A stretch of 64,000 nt of DNA from Nitrospirillum pindoramense (GCF_007827955.1 NZ_VITR01000007.1:62001-126000), one strand, 5' to 3'; positions 51,514-62,828 are shown, counted from the first letter of the stretch. The notes: generated from the sequence alone by a model not told the origin. Made by a program: numbers and translations.

Positions 51514-53315
51514 CACGAATCCTTTTCCCTGGGTTCACCGGGTTCCCCGGGGGCCTCTTTCCCGGTGTCGTCACTATAGGCCGGCGCCAGGGTGCGGTGG
51601 CCCTTGCCCAGGCGCTTGGCGGCGTACATGCCCTGGTCGCCGCGATCCACCAGGCTTTGCGCCAGTTCACCCCCGCCGCCCCGGTGGACGGCCACGCCCA
51701 CCGACACGCCCAGCGGCTTTTCCGGTCCGGCCGACAGCGGGCGCAGGAATTCCGCCGCCTCGCGCAGCAGACGGTCGGCCACGGACAGGGCCTGGTCCCC
51801 GTCCACCCGGTCCACCCACAGCACAAACTCGTCACCGCCCAGGCGGCCCGCCAGGTCGCCCGGCCGCGCCATGCGGCGCAGCAGGTCGCCCACGGCGCGC
51901 AGCACGTCGTCGCCGGCGGTGTGGCCGCGCAGGTCATTCACCGCCTTGAAATTGTCCAGGTCGAAATACAGCAGGGCGGAAGAGCCGCCGGTCTTGGCGC
52001 CCAGGCGCTGGCCCAGCAGTTCCATGACGGTGCGGCGGTTGTAGAGGCCGGTCAGGCCGTCCCGCTCGGACAGGGTCTTGAGCCGCTCCTGATAGCGGGC
52101 CTGGGCGATGGCGGCCCCCACATGGTCGGCGATGGTGCGGACCATGGAAAGGTCGTCCGCCGACCAGCCGCTGGCCTTGGCGCCCTCACCGCTGGTGTCC
52201 TCCGCCGTATTGGTGTCGGCGGCGGGCCGCCAGACCAGGACGGCACCGTTGACCTCATGCCGGAACAGGGTGCGGGCGGCCAGCACGTCATAGCCCGCGG
52301 CATGGACCGTCACCGGCCCCTCGCTGCCGGCGGCGCGCTGGGGCAGGCCGGCCAGGACCGTCTCCAGCTCCGGCGGGATGCGCTCCTCCGCCCCCACCGG
52401 GGTGCCGACGGGGGTGTAATCGGTTGTGCCCACCGTGCGGGCGCGCAGCGCGGAACCGGCGGCGCCGGTGGCGTTCACCGCCACGCCGGCCGCGATCTCC
52501 AGCGTGCGGGCGGGATCGACGTCATCGCGGGTGGAGGAGACGATATAGCCCAGATACTGCTCGCGCAGCCGCACCTGGGCCAGTTCCATGGCCCGCAGCC
52601 GGGCATCGGTGATGTCACGGCACGCGCCCCGCGCGCCCGCCCACCGGCCGTCCGGCCCCGTCAGCGGCAGGGCGGAGGAGATGAGGCAGGCCGGGCGGCC
52701 ATCCGCCGCGCGCAGCCAGACCTCCACCCGCTCGATGGCGTCCCGCGCCTCGAACGGGGACAGGCCGTCGTCGAATTCCGGCAGCAGGAAGTCGTTGGGA
52801 TGGCGGCCCACCAAATCATCCGGGCGATAGCCGATGGCCCCGGCGGGGGAAACGAAGGCGAACCGCCCGTCCGGCCCGGTTTCCCAGGCGAAGTCGCTGG
52901 AGATCTCCACCAGGTCCTTGTACCGCTGGCGCGATTCGGTCAGCGCCTGGCGCAGGCGCCGCTCCAGGGTGGCCATGCGCCCCAGCAACAGGTAGCGGGG
53001 CTGGCCGTTCCCGTCCGAGCCGTCCGATCCGTCCACCTGGGGCGGCAGGGCCAGGGGCGTCCACTCCACCACCTCCTGGTCGGGCAGGGGGCTGGAATGG
53101 GTGCCCGGCTGCAAGGCGCCGCCATCGGCCACCCAGCGGGACAGCAGGTCCAGCCAACCGTCATCCCGGGTCAGAAGCTGGGCGCCGGCCGGATTGGCGG
53201 CGGTGACGGCGCCAGCGGCGTCCATCGCCAAGCCAGGCCCGGCCCAGCCCATCAGCAACGCCTGGCTGTCGGCCCCAGGCGCCACGGACCGGTCATCATG
53301 CATATCGGAACCCAT
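51513..53315 (-). CDS. Diguanylate cyclase with PAS and GAF domains
   Basis: About 600 residues. An N-terminal PAS-like region (GPGLAMDAAGAVTAANPAG) is followed by a PAS domain (RYKDLVEISSDFAWETGPDG, FVSPAGAIGYRPDDLVGR), a GAF domain (about 260-420) and a GGDEF domain with DGLTGLYNRRTVME, FDLDNFKAVNDLRGHTAGD and an intact GGDEF. An RPGD five residues before GGDEF is the inhibitory I-site, so product feedback is expected. No membrane helix is seen. The start is uncertain (53369, 53315 or 53303). It should make cyclic di-GMP in the cytoplasm. Confidence 0.9.
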   Translation of the reverse strand: MGSDMHDDRSVAPGADSQALLMGWAGPGLAMDAAGAVTAANPAGAQLLTRDDGWLDLLSRWVADGGALQPGTHSSPLPDQEVVEWTPLALPPQVDGSDGSDGNGQPRYLLLGRMATLERRLRQALTESRQRYKDLVEISSDFAWETGPDGRFAFVSPAGAIGYRPDDLVGRHPNDFLLPEFDDGLSPFEARDAIERVEVWLRAADGRPACLISSALPLTGPDGRWAGARGACRDITDARLRAMELAQVRLREQYLGYIVSSTRDDVDPARTLEIAAGVAVNATGAAGSALRARTVGTTDYTPVGTPVGAEERIPPELETVLAGLPQRAAGSEGPVTVHAAGYDVLAARTLFRHEVNGAVLVWRPAADTNTAEDTSGEGAKASGWSADDLSMVRTIADHVGAAIAQARYQERLKTLSERDGLTGLYNRRTVMELLGQRLGAKTGGSSALLYFDLDNFKAVNDLRGHTAGDDVLRAVGDLLRRMARPGDLAGRLGGDEFVLWVDRVDGDQALSVADRLLREAAEFLRPLSAGPEKPLGVSVGVAVHRGGGGELAQSLVDRGDQGMYAAKRLGKGHRTLAPAYSDDTGKEAPGEPGEPREKDS

Positions 53316-53523
53316 GCCCGCGCCTCGCGCCCCAAGCCGCCCGGCTCCCCTCGTGGAGGCCAAGCCCATCTGCCCAAAGGAGTAGCCTACTCAACCGGTG
53401 GCGGCAACCAGCCCGGACGGGCACCCAGGGCCGCATTGGGGGACTGCATCGGGATAGGGTCCCCGCGCGGACGGGGCCGTTCCGCGTCTTGCCGCGAACC
53501 GGCGCCGGGCCCATGTTGGGGGC

Positions 53524-54264
53524 ATGATGACCGACACAGCCGCCCCCGCCGCCCTCCCCGCCGCCGCCCCGGCAAGCTCCTTCGCCCATATCGACACCTG
53601 GATCTTCGATCTGGACAACACGCTGTACCCGGCGGCGTGCGACCTGTTCGCCCAGGTCGATGTGCGTATCGGCGCCTACATCGCCCAGGCGCTGGGCCTG
53701 GACGCCGACGCCGCCCGGCGGCTGCAAAAGGACTATTTCCGCCAATACGGCACCAGCCTGCGCGGCCTGATGCTGAACCACGGGGTGCAGCCGGGGCCCT
53801 TCCTGGACTATGTCCACGACATCGACGTCAGCGCCATCCTGCCGCAGCCGGCCATGGCCGAAAGCCTGGCGGCCCTGCCGGGGCGCAAGATCATCTACAC
53901 CAACGGGTCGGCCGGCCATGCGGAGAACGTGATGCGCCGCCTGGGCGTGGCCGACCAGTTCCACGCCGTGTTCGACATCGTGGCGGCGGACTACACCCCC
54001 AAACCGGATGCCCAGCCCTACACCACCCTGGTGCGGCGCCATGGCATCGACCCCACCCGCGCCGTGATGGTGGAGGATATCGCCCGCAACCTGGAACCGG
54101 CGCGGGCGCTGGGCATGGCCACCGTGCTGGTGGAGACAAACTCGCCTTTCTCCCTGCCCAATCCGGAGGCGCCGCCAACGGCCTTGCCCTATGTGCAGCA
54201 CCGCATCACCGACGTGCCCGCCTGGCTGGCCCAGGTGGTGACCGATCTGGCCCGGGGCCGGTGA
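53524..54264 (+). CDS. Pyrimidine 5'-nucleotidase (HAD superfamily)
   Basis: A 246-residue HAD phosphatase of the SDT1/pyrimidine nucleotidase subgroup. Motif I is [20 protein letters not shown], motif [16 protein letters not shown], motif III Lys in [12 protein letters not shown] and motif [14 protein letters not shown]. It probably dephosphorylates UMP and CMP. The start is one of two adjacent ATGs at 53524/53527. dapD begins 160 nt later; the neighbourhood is common in alphaproteobacteria. Confidence 0.88.
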   Translation: MMTDTAAPAALPAAAPASSFAHIDTWIFDLDNTLYPAACDLFAQVDVRIGAYIAQALGLDADAARRLQKDYFRQYGTSLRGLMLNHGVQPGPFLDYVHDIDVSAILPQPAMAESLAALPGRKIIYTNGSAGHAENVMRRLGVADQFHAVFDIVAADYTPKPDAQPYTTLVRRHGIDPTRAVMVEDIARNLEPARALGMATVLVETNSPFSLPNPEAPPTALPYVQHRITDVPAWLAQVVTDLARGR

Positions 54265-54424
54265 GCGCCCCCACGCAACAATATGTCCGGGAGAGCCTGC
54301 TAAAGTAGGATCTGGCTTGTGGCCGCGGGACGTTGACAGGGGGCGAAGCCGCCCGCCATTGTCCCCCCGCCCCCATCGCCCCACCTCTAAAGTCGCCGCC
54401 AAGGCGCCATCCGGACGACGCCCC

Positions 54425-55270
<846 letters not shown>

Positions 55271-55275
55271 TCCCC

Positions 55276-56493
55276 ATGGCCCACGCCTCCCCCACGCCCC
55301 CGAACGCCGCGCTGGACCCCACGGATCCGGTGGCGCTGACCCAGGCGCTGATCCGCTGCGCCAGCGTCACGCCGGCCGACGCCGGCGCGCTGGGGGTGCT
55401 GGAGGGGGTGCTGGCGCCCCTGGGCTTCACCTGCCACCGCCTGACCTTCACCGAGGACGGGACGGCGCCGGTGGAAAACCTGTACGCCCGCCTGGGCGAC
55501 GCCGGCCCCAACTTCTGCTTCGCCGGCCATACCGACGTCGTGCCGGTGGGGGATGAGGCGGCATGGACGGTGGCGCCCTTTGCCGGCGACATCATCGACG
55601 GCCGGCTGTTCGGCCGCGGCGCCTCGGACATGAAGGGGGCCATCGCCGCCTTCATCGCCGCCGTAGCCCGGCATCGGGCCGCCGGACTGCCCCTGGCCGG
55701 CAGCCTCAGCCTGCTGATCACCGGGGATGAGGAAGGCCCGTCCATCAACGGCACGCGCAAGGTGCTGGGCTGGCTGGCGGAACGGGGCGAGGGCCTGGAC
55801 GCCTGCCTGGTGGGCGAGCCCACCAACCCGCAGCGCCTGGGCCAGATGATGAAGATCGGCCGGCGGGGCAGCATCACCTTCACCCTCACCAGCCTGGGCG
55901 CCCAGGGCCACGTGGCCTATCCCCACCTGGCCGACAACCCGCTACCCCGCCTGGCCCAGGCCCTGGCCCGCCTGTCGGGGGAACCGCTGGACCAGGGTAC
56001 GCCGCACTTTCAGCCCAGCAGCCTGCAGATCACCACCATCGACGTGGGCAACCCCACCACCAACATCATCCCGGCCAAGGGCACGGCGGTGTTCAACGTC
56101 CGCTTCAACGACCTGCACAGCCCGGCCAGCCTGGAGGCCCACGTGCGCGGCGTCCTGGCCGAGGTGGGCGGCGCCTGGGATGTGAAGGTCGCGGTCAGCG
56201 GCGACGCCTTCCTGACCCCGCCGGGGCAGCTCAGCGCCATCGTTGCGCAGGCGGTTCAATCCGTGACAGGACTGGAGCCCGAGCTGAGCACCAGCGGCGG
56301 CACCTCCGACGCGCGCTTCATCAAGAATCATTGCCCGGTGGTGGAGTTCGGTGGCGTGGGCGCCAGCATGCACAAGGTGGATGAGCATATCGCCGTGGAA
56401 GACCTGACCCGGCTGACCGACATCTATGCCCGCGTGCTGGTCGACTGGTTCGCCGCCCACGGCGTGGGTCAGGCCCCGGGCGCCACCGCGTGA
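55276..56493 (+). CDS. dapE: Succinyl-diaminopimelate desuccinylase
   Basis: Zinc-dependent M20 hydrolase that removes succinate from N-succinyl-LL-diaminopimelate. The 405 residues (about 30 longer than E. coli at the ends) include [15 protein letters not shown] with the zinc His/Asp, [15 protein letters not shown], the catalytic Glu in [25 protein letters not shown] and [20 protein letters not shown]. It is downstream of dapD by 5 nt and its stop overlaps the next start as TGATG. Confidence 0.96.
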   Translation: MAHASPTPPNAALDPTDPVALTQALIRCASVTPADAGALGVLEGVLAPLGFTCHRLTFTEDGTAPVENLYARLGDAGPNFCFAGHTDVVPVGDEAAWTVAPFAGDIIDGRLFGRGASDMKGAIAAFIAAVARHRAAGLPLAGSLSLLITGDEEGPSINGTRKVLGWLAERGEGLDACLVGEPTNPQRLGQMMKIGRRGSITFTLTSLGAQGHVAYPHLADNPLPRLAQALARLSGEPLDQGTPHFQPSSLQITTIDVGNPTTNIIPAKGTAVFNVRFNDLHSPASLEAHVRGVLAEVGGAWDVKVAVSGDAFLTPPGQLSAIVAQAVQSVTGLEPELSTSGGTSDARFIKNHCPVVEFGGVGASMHKVDEHIAVEDLTRLTDIYARVLVDWFAAHGVGQAPGATA

Positions 56494-57095
56494 TGGGCGA
56501 GCTGGGCCGCAGCCTGGTCAGCGCCCTGCGCCTGGCCTTCCTGGACAAGACGGCCGCCGACCGCTTTCCTGCGGACCGGGCCGGCGCCCTGCGCAGTTTC
56601 TGGGTTTTCCTGGTGCTGTTGCCCGGTGTCGTGGCCCTGGACACGGTGGATCGCTGGATGGGCCATCCGCTGACCCCGCTGGGGGATGGCGGGGTGGCCG
56701 CGACCATTCCGCTGGCGCGGGCCATTCCCGCCACGCTGCTGGCCTATCTGATCGGTACCTTCGGTTATTTCCTGATGGTGGAGTGCATTCTGCGCCTGAT
56801 GGGCAGCCGCACGCAGTTTCCCCGCTTCATCGCCGCCTTCAACTGGAGCGGCATCGTCGCCCTGCTGGTGGCGCTGCCCCTCTCCATCCTGGCGCACAGC
56901 GGTCACGTGTCCATGCCCATGGGGGCGGCCATCATGGCGGTCACCTATTTCTGGAGCCTGTTCTACGAGGCCTACGTGACCCGCGCCGCGCTGGGCTGCG
57001 GCTGGGTGACGGCCACCAGCTTCGTCATCCTGGACGTGATCACGAGCGACCTGGCCACCACCCTGGTGCATGCGCCGCTGATGGCGGCCCCCTGA
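56493..57095 (+). CDS. Integral membrane protein, unknown function
   Basis: A 200-residue protein with about five membrane helices: FWVFLVLLPGVVALDTV, LLAYLIGTFGYFLMVECIL, FNWSGIVALLVALPLSILA, MAVTYFWSLFYEAYVTRAAL and a last helix near residue 185. The N-terminal 35 residues are soluble (LVSALRLAFLDKTAADRFP). The layout resembles Yip1-type membrane proteins, but I cannot name it. Its ATG overlaps the dapE stop (TGATG). It is convergent with truA, 26 nt between stops. Confidence 0.8.
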   Translation: MGELGRSLVSALRLAFLDKTAADRFPADRAGALRSFWVFLVLLPGVVALDTVDRWMGHPLTPLGDGGVAATIPLARAIPATLLAYLIGTFGYFLMVECILRLMGSRTQFPRFIAAFNWSGIVALLVALPLSILAHSGHVSMPMGAAIMAVTYFWSLFYEAYVTRAALGCGWVTATSFVILDVITSDLATTLVHAPLMAAP

Positions 57096-57121
57096 TGGCG
57101 GCAAGCTGAAGCGCCTAAATC

Positions 57122-57862
57122 CTACTCATACCATGCTTCGGTGAAGTACAGCCCATCGGGCGGCGCCGTCTGGCCGGCGGCGGCGCGGTCGCGCGCCTCC
57201 AGCGCCCGGGTCACGTCGTCGGGCGTCCACTTGCCCTCGCCCACCAGGCGCAGGGTGCCGATCATATTGCGGATCTGGTGGTGCAGGAAGGACCGGGCGC
57301 GGGCCACCATGTGGATCTCCTGCCCCACCCGGCTCACCGTCAGCAGGCTCAGCGTCTTCACCGGACTCTTGGCCTGGCAGATGCTGGCGCGGAAGCTGGT
57401 GAAGTCATGGTTGCCCACCAGGCGCTGGGCGCCTTCGTTCATGGCGTCGGCGTCCAGGACCGTGGGGATGTGCCAGGCCCGGCCGATGTCCAGCGCCAGC
57501 GGCGCCCGGCGGTTGACGATGCGATAGAGATAGGCGCGGCCCTTGCAGGACAGGCGGGCGTGGAAGTCGTCGTCCACCGCCTCCACCGTCACCACGGCCA
57601 CCGGCTCGGGCCGCAGGTGGAAGTTCAGAGCGTCGCGCACCGTGTCGGCCTTGGTCGGCTTTTCCAGGTCGAAATGGCAGACCTGGCCCAGGGCATGGAC
57701 GCCGGCGTCGGTGCGGCCGGCGGCATGCACCCGCACCACCTCGCCCGAGAAGCGCCGGATGGCCTCTTCCAGGCAGGCCTGGACGGAGGGGCCGTGCGGC
57801 TGCAGCTGCCAGCCCTGATAGGGCCGGCCATCATATTCGACGGTGAGTTTCCAGCGCGGCAT
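57122..57862 (-). CDS. truA: tRNA pseudouridine(38-40) synthase
   Basis: Isomerises U38-U40 in the anticodon stem of tRNAs. The 246-residue enzyme has [19 protein letters not shown], the catalytic Asp in [39 protein letters not shown] and the C-terminal [24 protein letters not shown]. It is the last gene of def-fmt-truA on the minus strand, 5 nt after fmt. Confidence 0.96.
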   Translation of the reverse strand: MPRWKLTVEYDGRPYQGWQLQPHGPSVQACLEEAIRRFSGEVVRVHAAGRTDAGVHALGQVCHFDLEKPTKADTVRDALNFHLRPEPVAVVTVEAVDDDFHARLSCKGRAYLYRIVNRRAPLALDIGRAWHIPTVLDADAMNEGAQRLVGNHDFTSFRASICQAKSPVKTLSLLTVSRVGQEIHMVARARSFLHHQIRNMIGTLRLVGEGKWTPDDVTRALEARDRAAAGQTAPPDGLYFTEAWYE

Positions 57863-57867
57863 GGGGG

Positions 57868-58827
57868 TCAGACGGCGGCGATGGGCGTGCCCACCTGGTG
57901 CGGGAAGCCGCGCAGGAAGGCCGCCCCCTCCACCGGGCCCTTGCCCGGGCGCTGCACGGTGATGAGGCGCAGGGCGCCCTCGCCGCAGGCCACGGTGAGA
58001 TTGGTGTCGAGCAAGGCGCCCGGCGCGCCGGAACCCGCGACAGGTTCAGCCGCCAGCACCTTGATCTTCTCGACCAGTCCTCCCGCCGCAGGGCCGCCCT
58101 CGACCGGCGCCTCGAACCAGGTACCGGGCCAAGGGGTCAGCGCCCGCACCTGGCGGTCCAGCTCAACCGCCGGCTTGGTGAAGTCCAGCAGCCCTTCCTC
58201 CTTGGCCAGTTTGGCGGCATAGGTCACGCCCGCCTCCGGCTGAACCGTGGCGGGCAGGTCGCCGGCGGCCAGGCGGTCCAGCGCCGTGACGATCAGGCGC
58301 GCGCCCATGGCCGACAAGCCGTCGTGCAACTGGCTGGCGGTCATGCGCGACGTGATCGCGATGCGCTCCTCCAGCAGCATGGGGCCGGTGTCGAGGCCCG
58401 CCTCCATCTGCATGATGGTGACACCGCTCTCGGCATCGCCGGCCAGGATGGCGCGTTGGATGGGCGCGGCGCCGCGCCAGCGCGGCAGCAGCGAGGCGTG
58501 GATGTTGAGGCAGCCCAGGCGCGGCGCGTCCAGCACCGCCTGCGGCAGGATCAGGCCATAGGCCACCACCACCGCGACATCCAGGGCCAGATCCCGGAAC
58601 TCGGCCTGGGCCTGCTCGTTGCGCAGGGTGCGCGGCGTGCGCACAGGGATGCCCAGCGCCGCCGCTCGCGCGTGCACCGGCGTCAACTGCTCCTTATGCC
58701 CACGCCCGGCAGGGCGGGGCGGCTGGCTGTAGACGCAGGCGACCTCATGCCCGGCCGCGACCAGGGCGTCCAGCACCGGAACGGAAAAGTCGGGCGTGCC
58801 CATGAAGGCTAGGCGCAGGCGGGTCAT
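57868..58827 (-). CDS. fmt: Methionyl-tRNA formyltransferase
   Basis: Formylates initiator Met-tRNA using 10-formyltetrahydrofolate. The 319 residues show [59 protein letters not shown] with catalytic Asn and His, and [14 protein letters not shown] with the catalytic Asp. The C-terminal OB-like domain has [12 protein letters not shown]. It is 5 nt upstream of truA and downstream of def, from which it is separated by repeat copy E (140 nt). Confidence 0.96.
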   Translation of the reverse strand: MTRLRLAFMGTPDFSVPVLDALVAAGHEVACVYSQPPRPAGRGHKEQLTPVHARAAALGIPVRTPRTLRNEQAQAEFRDLALDVAVVVAYGLILPQAVLDAPRLGCLNIHASLLPRWRGAAPIQRAILAGDAESGVTIMQMEAGLDTGPMLLEERIAITSRMTASQLHDGLSAMGARLIVTALDRLAAGDLPATVQPEAGVTYAAKLAKEEGLLDFTKPAVELDRQVRALTPWPGTWFEAPVEGGPAAGGLVEKIKVLAAEPVAGSGAPGALLDTNLTVACGEGALRLITVQRPGKGPVEGAAFLRGFPHQVGTPIAAV

Positions 58828-58861
58828 GGACTAGCCTCCAACATCAAAAGAAAATCACCCC

Positions 58862-58964
58862 GGGCCTGCGACCGCAGGCCCCGGAGATTTCTGGGGAGCG
58901 TAGCGGACTGGAAATCGAGGATAGCCAAGCGGCCGGACGGCCGCGCCCGGCGCCTGAAGGAACA
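58862..58964 (-). repeat. Intergenic structured repeat, copy E (inside def-fmt)
   Basis: Begins 3 nt after the def stop in def sense and ends 34 nt before the fmt start, so it is inside the def-fmt-truA transcript. Stem III GCGGCC-GGAC-GGCCGC, linker GAGGATAGCCAAG, stem II GATTT...AAATC around GGGGAGCGTAGCGGACT, stem I GGGCCTGC-GACC-GCAGGCCC (+ strand reading). The core is nearly identical to copy C. Confidence 0.88.
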
Positions 58965-58967
58965 GCG

Positions 58968-59474
58968 TCAGCGAGACGCCTTGGTCACCTTGCGCATGAT
59001 CATGTTGCGCTTCAGGGAGGACAGGTGGTCGATGAACAGCACGCCGTTCAGATGGTCGACCTCATGCTGGATGCAGCGGGCCAACAGGTCGTCGCAGTCA
59101 CGCTCCTGCACGCTGCCGCCGCGGTCGACATAGCGCACACGGATCTGCTTGGGCCGCACCACGTCGGCGTAGATCTCGGGGATGGAGAGGCAGCCCTCGT
59201 TGTGCACGCAGGTCTCATCCGACAGCCACAGCAGTTCCGGATTGGCCATGGCGATGGGTTCCTTGGCGCCTTCCTTATGCTCCGACACGTCCACCACGAT
59301 GATGCGCTCCAGCAGGCCGATCTGCGGGGCGGCCAGGCCGATGCCGGGGGCCTTGTACATGGTCTCCAGCATGTCATCCATCAGCTTCACCACCCGGCCA
59401 TCGACATTGGCGATGGGGGCGCACTTCTTCTTAAGGCGGGCGTCGGGAACGGTGAGGATGGGCAGGAGGGCCAT
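58968..59474 (-). CDS. def: Peptide deformylase
   Basis: Removes the formyl group from new polypeptides. The 168-residue metalloenzyme has PGIGLAAPQIGLLERIIVV, VHNEGCLSIPEIYADV with the metal Cys, and RCIQHEVDHLNGVLFIDHL with the two His and catalytic Glu. The ATG at 59474 fits the family start LLPILTVPDARLKKKC. It heads def-fmt-truA. A TATACT-like -10 (minus strand near 59532-59537) may be its promoter, with a poor -35. Confidence 0.96.
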   Translation of the reverse strand: MALLPILTVPDARLKKKCAPIANVDGRVVKLMDDMLETMYKAPGIGLAAPQIGLLERIIVVDVSEHKEGAKEPIAMANPELLWLSDETCVHNEGCLSIPEIYADVVRPKQIRVRYVDRGGSVQERDCDDLLARCIQHEVDHLNGVLFIDHLSSLKRNMIMRKVTKASR

Positions 59475-59709
59475 GGGTGTCGTGTCCAGGTCAAGCGGCG
59501 CCAAGTTGGGCGGCAAATGAATTAGGGCGGCAAGTATAATCACTTGTTCCCCTGCGAGATAGGGGAAGCCGTCGGCGGGGGCAAGGCCCGGTTGCGGCGC
59601 GGGGGGTATGCGGGCCTTTACAGGTCGGGAAAAGGACCTCCTGACAATTGATTCCGCCTGTCACTTATTCTAACGCTAAGGCATGCGTTAAGGGGGAACG
59701 CGCGTCGCC

Positions 59710-60513
59710 ATGCACCACCGTCATCATCGACTGTTTGTCGCCCTATGCCTGGCCCTGCTGCCGTCCACCGCCGGTGCGGCGGACCCGCCCGACCCGACCC
59801 AGCCCCGCCTCGACGTCGCCTCGTTCAAGCAGCCGGACTATCCGGCGGAATCGGCGCGGGCGGGCGAGGAGGGCCGCGTCGGCGTCAGTGTCCAGTGCGG
59901 GGCGGACGGACACGTCAGCGACCCCCAGGTGGTGGAGCCCAGCGGCTTCGTCCGGCTGGACAACGCCGTGCTGGCCGTGGTGCCGGGCTTGCGCTGTTTT
60001 CCCGGTCACGATCCCAAGACGGGTGAGATCGTCACCGGCCGTACCCGCTTCCGCTTTAATTTCAAGCTACGGGAGCCGCCGCCACCGGCCAGCCTGCACC
60101 TGACCCCCGACGATATCCGCGACCTGGCGGCGGCGGCCCGTGCGGCCAACCCCGGCGTCACCATTCCCGAGCCCACGGACAGCGACAGCCAGCAGACCCT
60201 ATGGAAACTGGCGCTGGAGGCCAAGCTGGTGCCCGGTGCCTTCAAACGCCCGGCCTACCCGGCCGCGTCCGTGGATCAGCGGGAGGCCGGCACGGCGGCC
60301 GTCGCCTTCCTCTGCGGCATCGATGGCCATGTCACCACCACCCGCGTCATCAACAGCGCCGGCAGCCCCCGGCTGGACGCCGCCCTGTCCGAGGCGGTGC
60401 CCGTGGGCACCGCCTGCGTGCCCACGACCACGGGACCGGATAAACGGCCCGTGGCGTCCTGGGGCTTCGTCGCCCACGCCTTCACGCCGCCGGAGCCGGC
60501 GCCGAACCACTGA
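59710..60513 (+). CDS. Secreted protein with two TonB C-terminal-like domains (1)
   Basis: A 267-residue exported protein. The signal peptide LFVALCLALLPSTAGAA is cut near residue 24. Two TonB_C-like domains follow, at about 38-118 (FKQPDYPAESARAGEEGRVG, VEPSGFVRLDNAVLAVVPGL) and 165-255 (FKRPAYPAASVDQREAGTAA, INSAGSPRLDAALSEAVPVG), each with two Cys that may pair. There is no membrane anchor or Pro-rich spacer as in a true TonB. The role is unknown; a second such gene lies on the other side of the MCP gene at 61022. Confidence 0.8.
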   Translation: MHHRHHRLFVALCLALLPSTAGAADPPDPTQPRLDVASFKQPDYPAESARAGEEGRVGVSVQCGADGHVSDPQVVEPSGFVRLDNAVLAVVPGLRCFPGHDPKTGEIVTGRTRFRFNFKLREPPPPASLHLTPDDIRDLAAAARAANPGVTIPEPTDSDSQQTLWKLALEAKLVPGAFKRPAYPAASVDQREAGTAAVAFLCGIDGHVTTTRVINSAGSPRLDAALSEAVPVGTACVPTTTGPDKRPVASWGFVAHAFTPPEPAPNH

Positions 60514-61021
60514 CGTCCAGAGCAGATCGCCCAAAGGTGGAATCGCCTTTGGGCGTGACGCTGCTCGCGGGACAGACTCAGCGAGAGCTGGCCGCGTCTG
60601 GCTTTACGCCGCCAGCTCTCGCCCCGCGACCCTCGTTGGGCGGCGGCGGCGCTTTCCCACACCGGGGAAAAAGTGGGCTGTCCACCTGATGGACAAAGAC
60701 CCGCGCCATCCTTGAATCCACCGAGAGCCTCTGTTATCGCGCGCCGCTGGCTTGACCAAAGCCCACAGAACCACCCTATACAAAAGCATATACTGGTGAT
60801 CCGTGACGCCAAACGATCGTATTGGCGCGTCAATCGCCAATCATTCTCAAATAATATTGGTTAATATTTCTTAGAAATCTATGCCATTTGCAGTGGTGAC
60901 ATACCAAATTAGTCATACTAATCTTGAACAAGAAAAAACAAAATCCATCCTGACCCCCCAAACAAATTCCAAAAACCCCCAACACATCGACACCCGGTCA
61001 GTCCGGGAAGGATACGGCCCC
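60514..61021. other. 508-bp region with palindromes, then AT-rich leader of the MCP gene
   Basis: The first 110 bp hold palindromes: the family-2 element at 60519-60566 and GCGAGAGCTGGC / GCCAGCTCTCGC (12-bp arms) at 60581-60592 and 60611-60622. From about 60770 to 61000 the sequence becomes strikingly AT-rich (for example AATAATATTGGTTAATATTTC), unlike the rest of the window. The frame that reads through it into the MCP is not convincing protein. A promoter for the MCP is probably here. Confidence 0.6.
60519..60566. repeat. Palindromic element, family 2, copy 3
   Basis: Outer arms GAGCAG / CTGCTC enclose inner arms GCCCAAAGG / CCTTTGGGC with loop TGGAATCG. Start AGAGC and a GCGT before the right outer arm match copy 2 at 32342. 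It is 5 nt after the stop of the TonB-domain gene and may act as its terminator. Confidence 0.7.
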
Positions 61022-62719
61022 ATGGCTTTGGAAAACCTTCGCATTTCAAATAAAATCAACATCATCGTCGGACTGTTCTCCATCGCCTTTCTGGCGTCAG
61101 TGGGCATCAGCAGCATGCGCATGCAGAAAATCGACGACGACTATTCAGACCTGGTAGCGCGCGTCGACCGTTCGGTCGTCGCGGGCGCCCGCGCCAACCG
61201 CAATCTCTCCACCTATTTGGCCTACACGTACCAGTTGGCGTTCGAAACGACCGATGAAGGCAACGCCCAGGCCAAGGCCTTGGTTGAGGAAAGCCAGAAA
61301 AAATATGGCGCCTTCATGGAAGAGGTTCGCCAGCGGCTGCCGGAAATGGCGGATGATTTCAAGGTCATAGATGCGGAGGCGAAGGCGGCGTTCACCGCCT
61401 GCGCGCCGGTGATCGACTTGGCGGCGAAGACCGCCACGGCGGAGGAAAGCCAGAAGGCGGCCGGTGAAATCAAAGCCCGATGCGCGCCCCTGATCACCCA
61501 GGCGACGAAAAACCTCTCTGCGTTCAATGACAAGGCCAGCGCGTACGCGCAGAAGGTATCCGATGAGCTGAGCGACCGGACCGACACCACCATCCGGACG
61601 CAGATAATCCTGGCCATCCTCAGCATCGCGGTCATCCTGGCCCTGGCGCTGTGGATCAGCCGGGCCGCCATCACCCGGCCATTGAACGTGCTGCGCGCCG
61701 CCATGGAGGCGTTGGCCACCGGCGACTTCAGCACCGAGGTCACCGGCCAGGCCCGCAAGGATGAGGTCGGCCTGATGGCCCGCAGCGTCCAGGTCTTCAA
61801 GACCAATGGCCTGGAGGTGCTGCGCCTGCGCGAGGAGCAGGAGCTGCAAAAGGAGATCGCCGCCCAGGAGCAGAAGCGGGTGCTGAACCAGATGGCCGAC
61901 GCGTTCGAGGCCAAGGTCATGGCCGTGGTCCAGGCCGTGACGGTTTCCTCCGGCGAGTTGCAGGACACGGCCAAGACCATGTCGTCCAGCGCCAGCGAGT
62001 CCACCGTGCGCTCCACCACCGTCGCCGCGGCGGCCGAACAGGCGTCGGCCAATGTCCAGACCGTGGCGGCCGCGTCGGAGGAGCTGACCTCCTCCATCAT
62101 CGAGATTTCCCGCCAGGTCACCGACTCCGCCCGCATCGCCAGCACGGCGTCGGAGGAGGCGGCCCGCACCAACGCGCTGGTCACCAACCTGGCGGAGGCG
62201 GCCAACCGCATCGGCCAGGTGGTGAAGCTGATCACCGACATCGCCAGCCAGACCAACCTGCTGGCCCTGAACGCGACCATCGAGGCGGCACGCGCCGGGG
62301 ATGCCGGCAAGGGCTTCTCCGTGGTGGCGAACGAGGTGAAGTCGCTGGCCAACCAGACGGCCAAGGCCACGGACGAGATCGGCGAACAGGTCACCTCCAT
62401 CCAGGAGGAAACCCGCCGGACCGTGGCCGCCATCGGCGAGATCGCCACCACCATCGAACGCCTGGGCGCCATCTCCACCGGCATCTCCTCGGCGGTGGAG
62501 GAGCAAGGGGCGGCGACGCAGGAGATTTCCCGCAACGTGCAAGAGGCCGCCCAAGGCACCCAGCAGGTGAGCGAGAACATCAGCGCCGTCTCGGAAAGCG
62601 CCACCGTCACCGGTGCCGCCGCCACCCAGGTCCTGGCCTCCGCCAGCGAACTGGCCGGCCTTTCCGTCCAACTGCGCCAGGAGGTCCAGGACTTCCTGGC
62701 CACGGTGCGGGCGGCCTGA
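61022..62719 (+). CDS. Methyl-accepting chemotaxis protein
   Basis: A 565-residue transmembrane chemoreceptor. Helix 1 is [18 protein letters not shown] (about 12-30), then a helical periplasmic domain of about 160 residues resembling a four-helix-bundle ([20 protein letters not shown]), helix 2 [18 protein letters not shown], a HAMP domain ([20 protein letters not shown]) and the signalling domain. The tip is [20 protein letters not shown], intact. The ATG at 61022 has GGAAGGA 10 nt upstream; a longer frame to 60881 crosses AT-rich leader. The ligand is unknown. Confidence 0.93.
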   Translation: MALENLRISNKINIIVGLFSIAFLASVGISSMRMQKIDDDYSDLVARVDRSVVAGARANRNLSTYLAYTYQLAFETTDEGNAQAKALVEESQKKYGAFMEEVRQRLPEMADDFKVIDAEAKAAFTACAPVIDLAAKTATAEESQKAAGEIKARCAPLITQATKNLSAFNDKASAYAQKVSDELSDRTDTTIRTQIILAILSIAVILALALWISRAAITRPLNVLRAAMEALATGDFSTEVTGQARKDEVGLMARSVQVFKTNGLEVLRLREEQELQKEIAAQEQKRVLNQMADAFEAKVMAVVQAVTVSSGELQDTAKTMSSSASESTVRSTTVAAAAEQASANVQTVAAASEELTSSIIEISRQVTDSARIASTASEEAARTNALVTNLAEAANRIGQVVKLITDIASQTNLLALNATIEAARAGDAGKGFSVVANEVKSLANQTAKATDEIGEQVTSIQEETRRTVAAIGEIATTIERLGAISTGISSAVEEQGAATQEISRNVQEAAQGTQQVSENISAVSESATVTGAAATQVLASASELAGLSVQLRQEVQDFLATVRAA

Positions 62720-62737
62720 GGCGGGCGGGACACGGCT

Positions 62738-62763
62738 TGGGGTGAGGGCGTTCCCTCATCCCA
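62738..62763. terminator. Hairpin after the MCP gene
   Basis: Stem TGGGGTGAGGG / CCCTCATCCCA with one G-T pair and loop CGTT, 18 nt after the stop. No T-run follows, so function as a terminator is only likely. Confidence 0.55.
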
Positions 62764-62828
62764 GGCCGCCCAACCTCGACCTTCACGATGAACCTGCTAT
62801 CATCGTCCTATGGCGGAGAGGGGACGTC

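Noticed and set aside
51597-54308. 903-codon plus-strand frame across the diguanylate cyclase and nucleotidase genes
   Set aside because: It runs antisense to a GGDEF gene with intact motifs and then out of frame through the nucleotidase gene. No family similarity.
60881-61021. N-terminal extension of the MCP
   Set aside because: The 47 extra residues are encoded by AT-rich leader, show no MCP-like sequence, and a good ribosome-binding site precedes the ATG at 61022.
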